Shown here one piece after another: positions 1 to 8,053 of a stretch of DNA of 64,000 nt. The number at the start of each line of letters is the position of its first letter. The first letter of the stretch is position 1. The notes under the pieces are model-generated. The model ran no database searches. It was not told where the DNA came from and saw only the letters and a program-made list of their open reading frames with translations. Made by a program: the position numbers and the translations under genes. The stretch covers positions 31,211 to 95,210 of the forward strand of contig NZ_JALCCV010000004.1 of the NCBI RefSeq assembly GCF_022640935.1, read 5' to 3'. The stretch is from Bifidobacterium sp. (lineage in GTDB: Bacteria; Actinomycetota; Actinomycetes; Actinomycetales; Bifidobacteriaceae).

Positions 1-2
1 CG

Positions 3-425
3 GAAAACCCTGACGGCATCGATCTGGCCGACCTGGCCGGTTTGCTCTCCTTCGAAGTGGATGATCTGTTCCCGCTGATCGATGCGGGCATGATGCTCGA
101 AGTCCTCAATGTCCACGACGGCCACGCGCAGCTCACCAAACAAGGTTGGGAATGGCATGATGCCGACATCCTCGGTTCGAAGACGGTGTTCGCGCGCCTG
201 GCCTTGCAGCACGCGCCGCTTGTGCGCACGATCGACCACGCGCTCAAGCAGTCGAAGTCCGGCCACCTGCGTGGTGAGCTGATCCTCGATCTGCTGCGCA
301 ACCGTCATGAGGATGCCAAGGCACGCCAGCAGTTCCACATCGCCGTTACCTGGGGGCGCTACGGCGAACTGTTCGATTACGACGCCGACGACGATATGCT
401 CGTCCTTGACGAGGAAAATCGCTGA
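3..425 (+). CDS. ABC transporter ATP-binding protein, C-terminal part (partial)
   Basis: The frame is open from the window edge and ends at TGA 423-425, so only the last 140 residues are seen. No Walker motifs are present. What remains resembles the AAA-associated C-terminal domain found behind the nucleotide-binding domain in nitrate/sulfonate/taurine-type importer ATPases: a winged-helix-like stretch (FEVDDLFPLIDAGMMLEV), then a helical part (RGELILDLLRNRHEDAKA) and an acidic tail. The upstream ATPase half and any permease partners lie outside the window. The substrate cannot be told from this fragment. The family call rests on resemblance of the tail only. Confidence 0.65.
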   Translation, partial: ENPDGIDLADLAGLLSFEVDDLFPLIDAGMMLEVLNVHDGHAQLTKQGWEWHDADILGSKTVFARLALQHAPLVRTIDHALKQSKSGHLRGELILDLLRNRHEDAKARQQFHIAVTWGRYGELFDYDADDDMLVLDEENR

Positions 426-430
426 CGGCG

Positions 431-471
431 CATAATGCCCGCATCATCCCGAGGCCGGTGCGGGCATTATG
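431..471. terminator. Hairpin after the ABC ATPase gene
   Basis: ATAATGCCCGCA (432-443) is the exact reverse complement of TGCGGGCATTAT (459-470), giving a 12-bp stem that extends by one C-G pair. It starts a few bases after the stop at 425. There is no clear T-run. It lies between two convergent genes and could act in either direction. Confidence 0.6.
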
Positions 472-495
472 TGCCGTATAGCCGTCTCCAGACAG

Positions 496-536
496 CACGA
501 ATCCCGCACCATCATTGCGACGGTGCGGGATTCGTG
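496..536. terminator. Second hairpin between convergent genes
   Basis: CACGAATCCCGCACC pairs perfectly with GGTGCGGGATTCGTG over 15 bp around an 11-nt loop. It follows the hairpin at 431-471 and lies downstream of both the ABC ATPase gene (+) and pgi (-), so it is probably a bidirectional terminator. Confidence 0.65.
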
Positions 537-613
537 GCGCCCGGGACGAGGGAGTTGCCGGGATTGACGTGACCTGTCAACGCCTGCGCATCAGCGCCGC
601 GCCGGCAACGTAA

Positions 614-2311
614 TCAGGCCTTGCGATGCTCACGGTAGAACCTGATCAGGCCCTGCGTCGAGGCATCCTGCTGCGCGAGCGCATCGTCATCCTGCGAGAT
701 CGCCGGGGTGATCTGCTTGGCGAGCTGCTTGCCCAGCTCCACGCCCCACTGATCGAAGGAATCGATGCCCCAGACCGTGCCCTCGACGAAGGTGATGTGC
801 TCATAAAGCGCAATCAGCTCGCCTATCGAGAACGGGGTCAGCGCATCGCCGAAGATCGAAGTGGTCGGGCGGTTGCCCGTGAATACGCGGGCCGGCACGA
901 TCGTTTCGGCCGTGCCTTCCGCACGCACCTCGTCAGCGGTCTTGCCGAAGGCCAGCGCCTTGGTCTGTGCGAGGTAGTTGCCCAAGAACAGCTCATGCAC
1001 GTCCTGGTCACCGTCCTTGGCCGGGTTCGGCGTGTTGGCGAAAGCGATGAAATCGGCCGGGATGAGCTGCGTGCCCTGATGGATCAGCTGGTAGAAAGCG
1101 TGTTGGCCGTTCGTGCCCGGCTCACCCCAGAAGATCTCACCGGTTTCCGTGGTGACCGGGGTGCCGTCCCAGCGCACAGACTTGCCGTTGGATTCCATGG
1201 TCAGCTGCTGCAGATAGGCCGGGAAGCGGTGCAGGTACTGGTCGTAGGGCAGCACAGCGTGCGAGGCGGCCTTGAAGAAGTTGCGGTACCAGACGTTCAA
1301 GATACCGAGCAGCACGACGACGTTCTTCTCGAACGGCGTGGTGGCGAAGTACTCGTCGATCGCATGGAAGCCGTGCAGGAACTCCTCGAAGCGCTCCGGC
1401 CCGAAGACCACAGCCAGCGAGGTGCCAACGGCGCCATCGACCGAGTAACGGCCGCCGACCCAGTTCCAGAAGCCGAAGGCATTCTTCGGGTCGATGCCGA
1501 ATTCGGCGACCTTCTCCAAATTGGTGGAGACAGCCACGAAATGCTTGCTCACGGCTTCGGCGTTCTTCTCGTCCGAGCCGTCGACGGCGCCCGAAGCCTT
1601 GAGGCCTTCGAGCAGCCACGTGCGTGCCTCGCGGGCATTGGTGAGCGTCTCGAGCGTGGTGAAGGTCTTGGAGACGATGATGAACAGCGTAGTCTCCGGG
1701 TCCAGGCCCTTGGTTTTCTCGGCGATGTCATTGGGGTCGATGTTGGAGATGTAGCGTGCGCTGATGCCCGCGTCCGCATAGGCCTTGAGCGCCTCGTACA
1801 CCATGACGGGGCCAAGGTCCGAGCCGCCGATGCCGATATTGACGACGGTGGTGATCTTCTTGCCGGTCACGCCAGTCCACTCGCCGGAGCGAACCTTGTC
1901 GGCGAAGGCGTAAATGCGCGAAAGCACTTCGCGCACATCCTTAACCGTGTCCTGGCCATCGACGATGACCTTGCCTTCGTCTTCCGCCGGGCGACGCAGC
2001 GCGGTGTGCAGCACGGCACGGTCTTCGGTGTTATTGATATGCACACCGGTATACATCGCCTTGGTGCGTTCGTCGAGCTTGACCGCCTTGGCAAGATCAG
2101 CGAACAGCGACAGCGTCTCGGGCTTGATCAGGTTTTTCGAGAGGTCGAAATGCAAGTCGCCCGCGTCGAAGCTGAGTTTCTCGACGCGCGACGAGTCATT
2201 GGCGAACCAAGTCTTGAGGTCGACGCCCTCGGCCTGCAGTTCGTCGAAATGCTGCTGCAGCGCGGCCCACTCTTGGGTCTGCGTCGCGTCAATAGGAGGA
2301 TTGATGGCCAT
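614..2311 (-). CDS. pgi: Glucose-6-phosphate isomerase
   Basis: Interconverts glucose-6-phosphate and fructose-6-phosphate in the cytosol. In bifidobacteria this feeds hexose into the fructose-6-phosphate phosphoketolase shunt. The 565-residue protein has the usual length of the long bacterial form. Visible motifs are the sugar-phosphate-binding segment [11 protein letters not shown], the PGI signature [15 protein letters not shown], and [15 protein letters not shown] with the conserved His; the C-terminal [10 protein letters not shown] carries the conserved Lys. The frame opens six codons earlier, but ATG 2311 is preceded by AAAGGA at good spacing and is preferred. The gene is transcribed toward the ABC ATPase gene, and its upstream neighbour is the sugar nucleotidyltransferase gene. 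Confidence 0.97.
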   Translation of the reverse strand: MAINPPIDATQTQEWAALQQHFDELQAEGVDLKTWFANDSSRVEKLSFDAGDLHFDLSKNLIKPETLSLFADLAKAVKLDERTKAMYTGVHINNTEDRAVLHTALRRPAEDEGKVIVDGQDTVKDVREVLSRIYAFADKVRSGEWTGVTGKKITTVVNIGIGGSDLGPVMVYEALKAYADAGISARYISNIDPNDIAEKTKGLDPETTLFIIVSKTFTTLETLTNAREARTWLLEGLKASGAVDGSDEKNAEAVSKHFVAVSTNLEKVAEFGIDPKNAFGFWNWVGGRYSVDGAVGTSLAVVFGPERFEEFLHGFHAIDEYFATTPFEKNVVVLLGILNVWYRNFFKAASHAVLPYDQYLHRFPAYLQQLTMESNGKSVRWDGTPVTTETGEIFWGEPGTNGQHAFYQLIHQGTQLIPADFIAFANTPNPAKDGDQDVHELFLGNYLAQTKALAFGKTADEVRAEGTAETIVPARVFTGNRPTTSIFGDALTPFSIGELIALYEHITFVEGTVWGIDSFDQWGVELGKQLAKQITPAISQDDDALAQQDASTQGLIRFYREHRKA

Positions 2312-2424
2312 GTATGGTCCTTTCATCATCGCTATGAATCAGCGCACGGCATACGGACGGCTGCGAACCGTGCAGCGCGGTTGCACTGATTCCTTCATTT
2401 CACAAGGTACTCACAAAATTGGAC

Positions 2425-2444
2425 AGGGCGCTGCGCAGCGCCCT
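2425..2444 (-). terminator. Palindromic hairpin after the guanylyltransferase gene
   Basis: GGGCGCTGCGCAGCGCCC is a perfect palindrome, extended by one A-T pair. On the minus strand it follows the stop at 2467 and is itself followed by a short T-containing stretch (CAATTTTG). Confidence 0.5.
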
Positions 2445-2466
2445 CAGTCAAAAGCACCACCCGTTG

Positions 2467-3615
2467 CTACAGGATCGCGTCACGCCCCTCATCCTGGAGC
2501 TGCGATACGACGGACTTGATCTCCTGACTGCGGGCGCGCGGTGCGACGAGCAGCGCGTCCGGGGTGTCGGCCACGACCATGTCGTTGACCCCGAGCAGCA
2601 CGATCGTGCGCCCGGATGCGGGGGCGACCACATCGCCGGCGGAGTCGAGGCACACCACTTGGTCGGCGTCTCCTATGACCTTGACATTGCGCTCGTTCGC
2701 GCTTGGCAGCAAGGCGGCCACCGAGTTGAAATCCCCGATGTCGTCCCAGCCGAAGTCTCCCGGGATCATCGCCACTCCCCCGCTCATGCTCAGCGGCTCG
2801 GCCACGGCGTAGTCGAAGGCGATCTTCTCGATGCTCGGCCAATAGCGGGCCATGGCCTCGTCCACGGCCTCATCCCTGGTTTCCGGCGGCGCCATGTACG
2901 CGTCGGCGATATGCGAAATCGCCTCGAACATCGCAGGATTGCCCGCCTGCAGATGTCCCAGCAGCACGTCCGCGCGCATGACGAACATGCCGGCGTTCCA
3001 GCGGTATTCGCCGGTCGACAGGTACGCCTGCGCAGTCGAGGCATCGGGCTTCTCCACGAAGCGCTCCACCTCGCGCGCGCTGGGCGCCTGGGGAATGCGC
3101 GCGGCGAGCGAAGGCCCTTGGTGGATGTATCCGAACGCGGTGGATGGGCGCGATGCGGCGATGCCAATGGTCGTGACGTAGCCGGCGCGCGCGGTCGCCA
3201 CCGCCTGCCGGACCGATTCGGCGAAGGCTTCGGCGCCGCGTATCACATGATCGGCGGCGAAGGATCCGACGATCGTCTGCCCGCCGTGGCGCCGCGCGAG
3301 CACGGCAGTGGCCAAGGCAATCGCAGCCGTGGAATCCCGTGGAACCGGTTCGGCGAAGATGTTCTCGGCGCCCAGTTCGGGCAGCTGTTCGCGCACTTGC
3401 TGGATATAGCGCCAGCCGGTGCTCACCACGACGTGGTCCTTGCCTGCGATCGCCGCCAAGCGGTCGAAGGTCGATTGCAGCAGCGTACTCCCCTGCCCAA
3501 GGGGATCGAAAAGGAATTTCGGCCGGGCGACGCGGCTGAGCGGCCATAGCCGGGTGCCGGTGCCGCCCGCCGGAATAATCACATGAAAATCGTGCAAATC
3601 GTTCGTCTCGCCCAT
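2467..3615 (-). CDS. manC: Mannose-1-phosphate guanylyltransferase
   Basis: Predicted to make GDP-mannose (or a related NDP-sugar) from mannose-1-phosphate and GTP, supplying mannosyl units for surface glycans. The N-terminus carries the pyrophosphorylase signature PAGGTGTRLWPLSR followed by PKFL. The sugar-binding motif FVEKPD and the segment YRWNAGMFVMRADVLL are typical of GMPs. At 382 residues there is the nucleotidyltransferase domain plus a short left-handed helix tail, without the phosphomannose isomerase domain of bifunctional ManC proteins. Two starts are possible: ATG 3624 lacks a Shine-Dalgarno, while ATG 3615 has GGAGG just upstream. Guanylyl specificity is inferred from the family. 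Confidence 0.85.
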   Translation of the reverse strand: MGETNDLHDFHVIIPAGGTGTRLWPLSRVARPKFLFDPLGQGSTLLQSTFDRLAAIAGKDHVVVSTGWRYIQQVREQLPELGAENIFAEPVPRDSTAAIALATAVLARRHGGQTIVGSFAADHVIRGAEAFAESVRQAVATARAGYVTTIGIAASRPSTAFGYIHQGPSLAARIPQAPSAREVERFVEKPDASTAQAYLSTGEYRWNAGMFVMRADVLLGHLQAGNPAMFEAISHIADAYMAPPETRDEAVDEAMARYWPSIEKIAFDYAVAEPLSMSGGVAMIPGDFGWDDIGDFNSVAALLPSANERNVKVIGDADQVVCLDSAGDVVAPASGRTIVLLGVNDMVVADTPDALLVAPRARSQEIKSVVSQLQDEGRDAIL

Positions 3616-3793
3616 GCCCTCCATTGTCGCGCAGCGGCCGAACAAGCGCGTGGCACGAGCACACCGACGACAGCCGACGACAGCTGCCGCAGCCGAATGA
3701 CACGGTCGATGCAGCTGGTGCATTGGACAAATTCGAGGCCATCCAGTACACTCATCATCTTGTGCGCGGGTGGCGAACGCCGCTCGGGCCAAT

Positions 3794-3869
3794 GCCGCTT
3801 TAGCTCAGTTGGTAGAGCGTCTCACTCGTAATGAGAAGGTCGACAGTTCGATTCTGTCAAGCGGCTCCA
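3794..3869 (+). tRNA. tRNA-Thr (anticodon CGT)
   Basis: Full cloverleaf. The acceptor stem GCCGCTT pairs with AAGCGGC. The D-loop is TAGCTCAGTTGGTAGAGC. The anticodon stem TCTCA/TGAGA encloses loop CTCGTAA with anticodon CGT at 3827-3829. The T-arm holds GTTCGATTC, and CCA is encoded at 3867-3869. It reads ACG threonine codons. Confidence 0.97.
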
Positions 3870-4016
3870 CTGTTTCCCCAATCGAATGTTCCTGCGAAGT
3901 TCAGGTTTCCCGTCTGTTCTCCGTCCTTTTCAGACCGTTGCCCAACACTTTCACGGGAAATGCGCCGAGGCCCTGTTCGGAACACTGCTCCGGAACCCCA
4001 GTCACGAGGCAGTACG

Positions 4017-5051
4017 TCAGAACCCGCCCGCGAACCACGGGATGAGCACATGGTCGGCGAGGATAAGGAGGAGCCACAGGATCGCGATGACGATATACGG
4101 CCCTAGGTGGGAGCGGCTGACGGCGATGAATTCGCGGATGAATGCGGCCGGCCAGTAATATCCCTTGGTGCTGCTGCCTACGCCATCGGCATTCAGCCCG
4201 AGCTTATGCGCATATTCACTGGCGCGGAACACGTGGTAGTCGCTGGTCACGAGCGCGGCGCGATAGGCGCGTGGTCCAGAGCCGCTGCGCGCATCCATAA
4301 TCTTCTTCGAGAATGCGAGATTCTCCATCGTCGTCGTGGAACGGTCTTCCATCAGGATGCTGCCCTCCGGGACGTGGCATTCCTCGATCAGATACTTGCG
4401 CATGGCCGCAGCTTCGCTGACAACCTCGTCGCCGCCTTGCCCTCCGGATGCGACGAGCACGCCATGGCGCTGCTGGCGCTGCCACAGCTCCACGGCCTTG
4501 TCGACCCGGCCGCGCAGCAGCGGGCTCGGCCTGTCGCCATCGAGACCCGCGCCATGGATGATGATGTAGTCATAGCGGCGTTTGCGCGGCAGGGTGCGGT
4601 ACACCCAGGAATATACGAGCAACGCGGCGAACGAGAAGAAGAACCACAGCCCCTCGAGCAGCGCCAGACCGATCAGGTTCGTCAGCCAGCGCGGGCCGGC
4701 GCCAAGGCCCCATATGAACAGCGCGAGGAAAAGAACGATGGCGAAGGCCAAGGCGCCTGGCAACATGGTGGCGGGCGACAACCCCTCTCGCCGGATGACG
4801 CTCACCGAATTTGCTATGAGAAAAAGAACCACCAGGAACGGCGCAAAGCCAACCGCTACGATCGCCAAGACGATAAGCCATTCCTGCTCGGAGATTATCA
4901 GCCCTGCGCCGATCAGCGAAATCTGCAAAAGCATGAACCAGATGGCGTTGCGGAATTGCCTAGGCTCGTTGAGAAATGATACGAGGAACACCGCCGCGAA
5001 TACGGCCGCAGGCGCGAACAGCGCTGCGACCGCCCAAGGATTCAGACCCAT
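4017..5051 (-). CDS. YdcF family membrane protein (DUF218)
   Basis: A 344-residue protein with about five hydrophobic segments in the first 150 residues (starting NPWAVAALFAPAAVFAAVF), then a cytosolic or surface DUF218 domain from about residue 165 (DYIIIHGAGLDGDRPSPLL, then LVASGGQGGDEVVSEA and the STTTMENLAFSKKIM stretch), and one more membrane helix near the C-terminus. This domain occurs in the YdcF/SanA/ElyC families, linked in other bacteria to envelope metabolism. The substrate here is unknown. ATG 5051 is chosen because GGGGAGG lies at ideal distance; the frame continues upstream without one. The gene is divergent from the polyprenyl synthase gene. Confidence 0.9.
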   Translation of the reverse strand: MGLNPWAVAALFAPAAVFAAVFLVSFLNEPRQFRNAIWFMLLQISLIGAGLIISEQEWLIVLAIVAVGFAPFLVVLFLIANSVSVIRREGLSPATMLPGALAFAIVLFLALFIWGLGAGPRWLTNLIGLALLEGLWFFFSFAALLVYSWVYRTLPRKRRYDYIIIHGAGLDGDRPSPLLRGRVDKAVELWQRQQRHGVLVASGGQGGDEVVSEAAAMRKYLIEECHVPEGSILMEDRSTTTMENLAFSKKIMDARSGSGPRAYRAALVTSDYHVFRASEYAHKLGLNADGVGSSTKGYYWPAAFIREFIAVSRSHLGPYIVIAILWLLLILADHVLIPWFAGGF

Positions 5052-5272
5052 GTCCTCCCCTTCTTTCGCTGTGCGTCGGTATTGCGCGCAGACACTGCAA
5101 TCCATCTTAGCGGGCTGACCCGCTGGGCACCTGTACAGGGCTCGTGCGGCATGCGCACGCTGCACGCAGCTATCGTGCGTTCGGCGCCGCCTGAAATCAA
5201 CAGGGCGGTCGCGGATGCGCCAAACATTGATATATTGGTATGGTTTATAGCCGAAGAACGAGAGCGGGGCGC

Positions 5273-6238
5273 ATGTCAGTACAGCAGGAAATAACGTTGC
5301 AGTCGGATATGCGCCGCGTCGTCGAGACGCTTCACGGCGAGGAGGCCAGCGTCGCCCCGTACCGCCGCGAGTACCGCCAATTGCTCGACAATCACGGCAA
5401 GATGATTCGCGCTACGCTCGTCGTGCTGTTCGGCCGGGCAGCCGGCGGCAACGCCGGCAAGCTCGATGGCCAGGTCATCACTGGCGCAGCGGCGATCGAA
5501 ATGCTGCATCTGGCCACGCTCGTGCACGACGATGTGCTTGACTCTGCTCCTATCCGGCGCAATCAGCCCACTGTGCACACCACCGCCGGCAACAAGGCGG
5601 CAATATATCTTGGCGATCTGATTCTGTCGCGCTACATGGAGATCATGGCACAAATCGCCCCGAGCACCGATTTCCTGCGCGAGCAGGCCTCGACCGTCTG
5701 CGAGATCGTCGGCGGCGAGCTGCTGCAGGAAGCGGCGCGCCATAACGCCGAAACGACGCTCGATTACTATCGCAAGGCCATCGGCGGAAAGACCGCCGCG
5801 CTTTTCCGACTCGCCTGCCTCACCGGAGTGCGGCTGGGCTCGCAGGCCCTCGACCCAGCGCTGCTGGAGACCGCGCGGGCTTTCGGCGATCACGTCGGCA
5901 TGGCTTTCCAGATCATGGACGATATCGCCGATTTCGATCTCGCGCACGATACCGGCAAACCCAAGCTCGAAGACGTGTCGGATGGCATTTATACGCTTCC
6001 CGTGCTGCTGGCGCTGCGCGATGATCCCGATGTCGCCGGGCTGCTCAGCCGCAACGACCCAAAACTTGTGGAGGACTATCTCCAGCTGCATCCTGAGCTG
6101 ATCCGGCGTTCCCAAGATGAAGCCATGCGGCATCTCGACGAGGCCGACGCATGCCTCGCCGGATCGGCTGACGCCTTCCAATCGGCGACGATCCGACAGA
6201 TCAGGGATGTGCTGCGCCGCATCCGCGGGCAACTGTAG
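5273..6238 (+). CDS. Polyprenyl diphosphate synthase (trans type)
   Basis: Chain-elongating trans-isoprenyl diphosphate synthase, condensing IPP with an allylic primer. It carries GKMIR (residues 42-46), the first Asp-rich motif DDVLD (about residue 86) followed by the Arg pair of RRNQP, and the second Asp-rich motif DDIADFD. At 321 residues it has the length of heptaprenyl/octaprenyl synthases. Product length cannot be read from sequence alone. In this window it could supply the side chain of the quinone used by NDH-2 and cytochrome bd, which is inference. ATG 5273 follows GAGCGGGG. The stop at 6238 directly abuts the stop of the convergent cydC gene at 6239. Confidence 0.93.
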   Translation: MSVQQEITLQSDMRRVVETLHGEEASVAPYRREYRQLLDNHGKMIRATLVVLFGRAAGGNAGKLDGQVITGAAAIEMLHLATLVHDDVLDSAPIRRNQPTVHTTAGNKAAIYLGDLILSRYMEIMAQIAPSTDFLREQASTVCEIVGGELLQEAARHNAETTLDYYRKAIGGKTAALFRLACLTGVRLGSQALDPALLETARAFGDHVGMAFQIMDDIADFDLAHDTGKPKLEDVSDGIYTLPVLLALRDDPDVAGLLSRNDPKLVEDYLQLHPELIRRSQDEAMRHLDEADACLAGSADAFQSATIRQIRDVLRRIRGQL

Positions 6239-8053
6239 CTATGCCGTGAGTTCGCCGACGTCGAGCCGGTAGAGTTCGCGGAATCGCGCGTTGCTGCGAT
6301 AGAGCTCGTGGGGCGCACCTTGCATCGCGATGCGCCCGGATTCGAGGAATACCACGCGGTCCGCGTCCTCGAGACCCTGCAAGTGATGGGTCACCCACAG
6401 CAGCGTGCGCTGCCGGCTCACACGCAAAATCGTGGCCATTAGCGTGCGTTCAGTGATCGGGTCGAGACCGATGGTCGGCTCGTCCAAGAGGATCACCGGC
6501 GTGTTCTTGAGCAGCACCCTGGCCAAGGCAAGGCGCTGGCGCTGGCCGCCGGAGAGCCGCCGGCCCGATTCGTCGACCGGCTCGGCAAGCTGATTCGGCA
6601 AACTGCGGACGAAGTCGCCGAGCTGCACGTCATCCAGCGCCTGCCAGACGTCGCCATCCGACGCGTCGGGCCGGCCGAGCCGCACATTGTCACCGATGGT
6701 CGTATTGAACACGAAGGCCTGCTGATTCAGGTAGCCGAACAGCCGCGCACGTTCGGCCTGCAATGCCCGCACGGGTATGCCGTTGACGCGGATCTCGCCG
6801 CGCTGAGGCAGGAGATCACCGAGCAGCAGCTGCAGAATCGTGGTCTTCCCTTCGCCGCTGGGGCCGAGCAGCGCCACTTTCCGGCCAGCCTCGATATGCA
6901 GACTGAAATCGTCGAGCAGCATGGGCTGGTCGGGACCGTAGGAGAACGTCACGTGGTCGAAATCAATGGCGCGCAGCGGCCCGACAAGCTGCTGCTGCAC
7001 CACTTCGTCCGGCTGGTGCGCCTCGACGCGTTCGGTCAGCGCATTGAGATGCCCCAGGGAATCGTTGTACAGCGGCACTTCGGCGAAGGCTTGCGCGACG
7101 ACGATGAAGCAATCGATCAGCGGGAACAACGACAGCACCGCGGCGGCCGCGAAATCCGCTCGGCTCGTACTGGATGTCAGGAACAGCGCCGAGCCCGCCA
7201 GCAGACCAACCGCCATCACAGCGAAGATCATCTGGATGGCGAAGTTGCGCCAGCGCTCGAACCGCTTCTGCTCGGCCTGACTTGCGCCAATCTGCGCAAA
7301 CTGTTCGGCCCCGGTCGCGCCGAATTCCTCGCCACGATGCGTGATGAACCAGTCGCTTAAGCCTAGGTAGCTTTCGGTCACGGCCGTGTATTCGTGCTGC
7401 TGCGCCGCTTTTTCGCGTGCGTAGCGGGCATCGGAGAACGCCAGCGACATCAGCGGCACGGCGATCAGCACCAGCGCGAAGAGCAGGAACAGAATCAGGC
7501 TGGTCTGCCACGAGAAGACGCCGACGGCTATCGTGACGACGATCCACATGATATAGGCCACGATCGTGGGGAAAATTGTGCGCAGGTAGAAGTTCTCCAA
7601 ATGGTCCAGATCGTCGGCCAACAGGCCCAGCACTGTGCCGGTCCGCTCGTGTTCGGTCAGGAATGCGGCATCACGCGACAGGGTGCGGTACAGCTGCACG
7701 CGCAGCTTGGAGACCACGCGCAGCACCCAGTCGTGGCTTGCGATGCGTTCGAGGTACTTGAACGACGGCCTGCCGATGCCGAAGGCGCGCGTGAGCACGA
7801 TGGGCACGTAGACCGCGAAGATGTTGTACGGGTGACGGGCCGATCTGCTGATGAGAAATCCCGAGGTGAACATCAGTCCGGCGGCGCATACGAAAGTAAG
7901 CGCGCCAACGAGGAAAATCCCGGCCAGCAGCAGGCGGTGCTGCCGCAAGTAGGGCCAGAACCAGTGGTCGTTGCGCCAGATGCGCAGATAACGTGAGAAG
8001 CCGCTGGAGCGTGGAGCGCCATCGTCAATGCCATTATTCGCGGCGTTGCCCAT
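6239..8053 (-). CDS. cydC: Thiol reductant ABC exporter subunit CydC
   Basis: Half of the CydDC heterodimeric ABC exporter, which moves glutathione/cysteine (and affects haem) and is required for cytochrome bd assembly. The 604-residue protein has an N-terminal six-helix membrane domain (first helix near HRLLLAGIFLVGALTFVCA). The C-terminal nucleotide-binding domain has Walker A GPSGEGKTT, signature RLSGGQRQR and Walker B VILLDEPTIGLDP. ATG 8053 overlaps the end of cydD by 20 nt, and GGATG lies upstream, so the two are translationally coupled. The 3' end abuts the polyprenyl synthase stop with no spacer. Confidence 0.93.
   Translation of the reverse strand: MGNAANNGIDDGAPRSSGFSRYLRIWRNDHWFWPYLRQHRLLLAGIFLVGALTFVCAAGLMFTSGFLISRSARHPYNIFAVYVPIVLTRAFGIGRPSFKYLERIASHDWVLRVVSKLRVQLYRTLSRDAAFLTEHERTGTVLGLLADDLDHLENFYLRTIFPTIVAYIMWIVVTIAVGVFSWQTSLILFLLFALVLIAVPLMSLAFSDARYAREKAAQQHEYTAVTESYLGLSDWFITHRGEEFGATGAEQFAQIGASQAEQKRFERWRNFAIQMIFAVMAVGLLAGSALFLTSSTSRADFAAAAVLSLFPLIDCFIVVAQAFAEVPLYNDSLGHLNALTERVEAHQPDEVVQQQLVGPLRAIDFDHVTFSYGPDQPMLLDDFSLHIEAGRKVALLGPSGEGKTTILQLLLGDLLPQRGEIRVNGIPVRALQAERARLFGYLNQQAFVFNTTIGDNVRLGRPDASDGDVWQALDDVQLGDFVRSLPNQLAEPVDESGRRLSGGQRQRLALARVLLKNTPVILLDEPTIGLDPITERTLMATILRVSRQRTLLWVTHHLQGLEDADRVVFLESGRIAMQGAPHELYRSNARFRELYRLDVGELTA

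Noticed and set aside
626..2389. 587-codon open frame antisense to pgi
   Set aside because: Shadow frame of a high-GC gene; residue composition (Arg/Asp/His-rich) and lack of any motif, while the opposite strand is a complete pgi.
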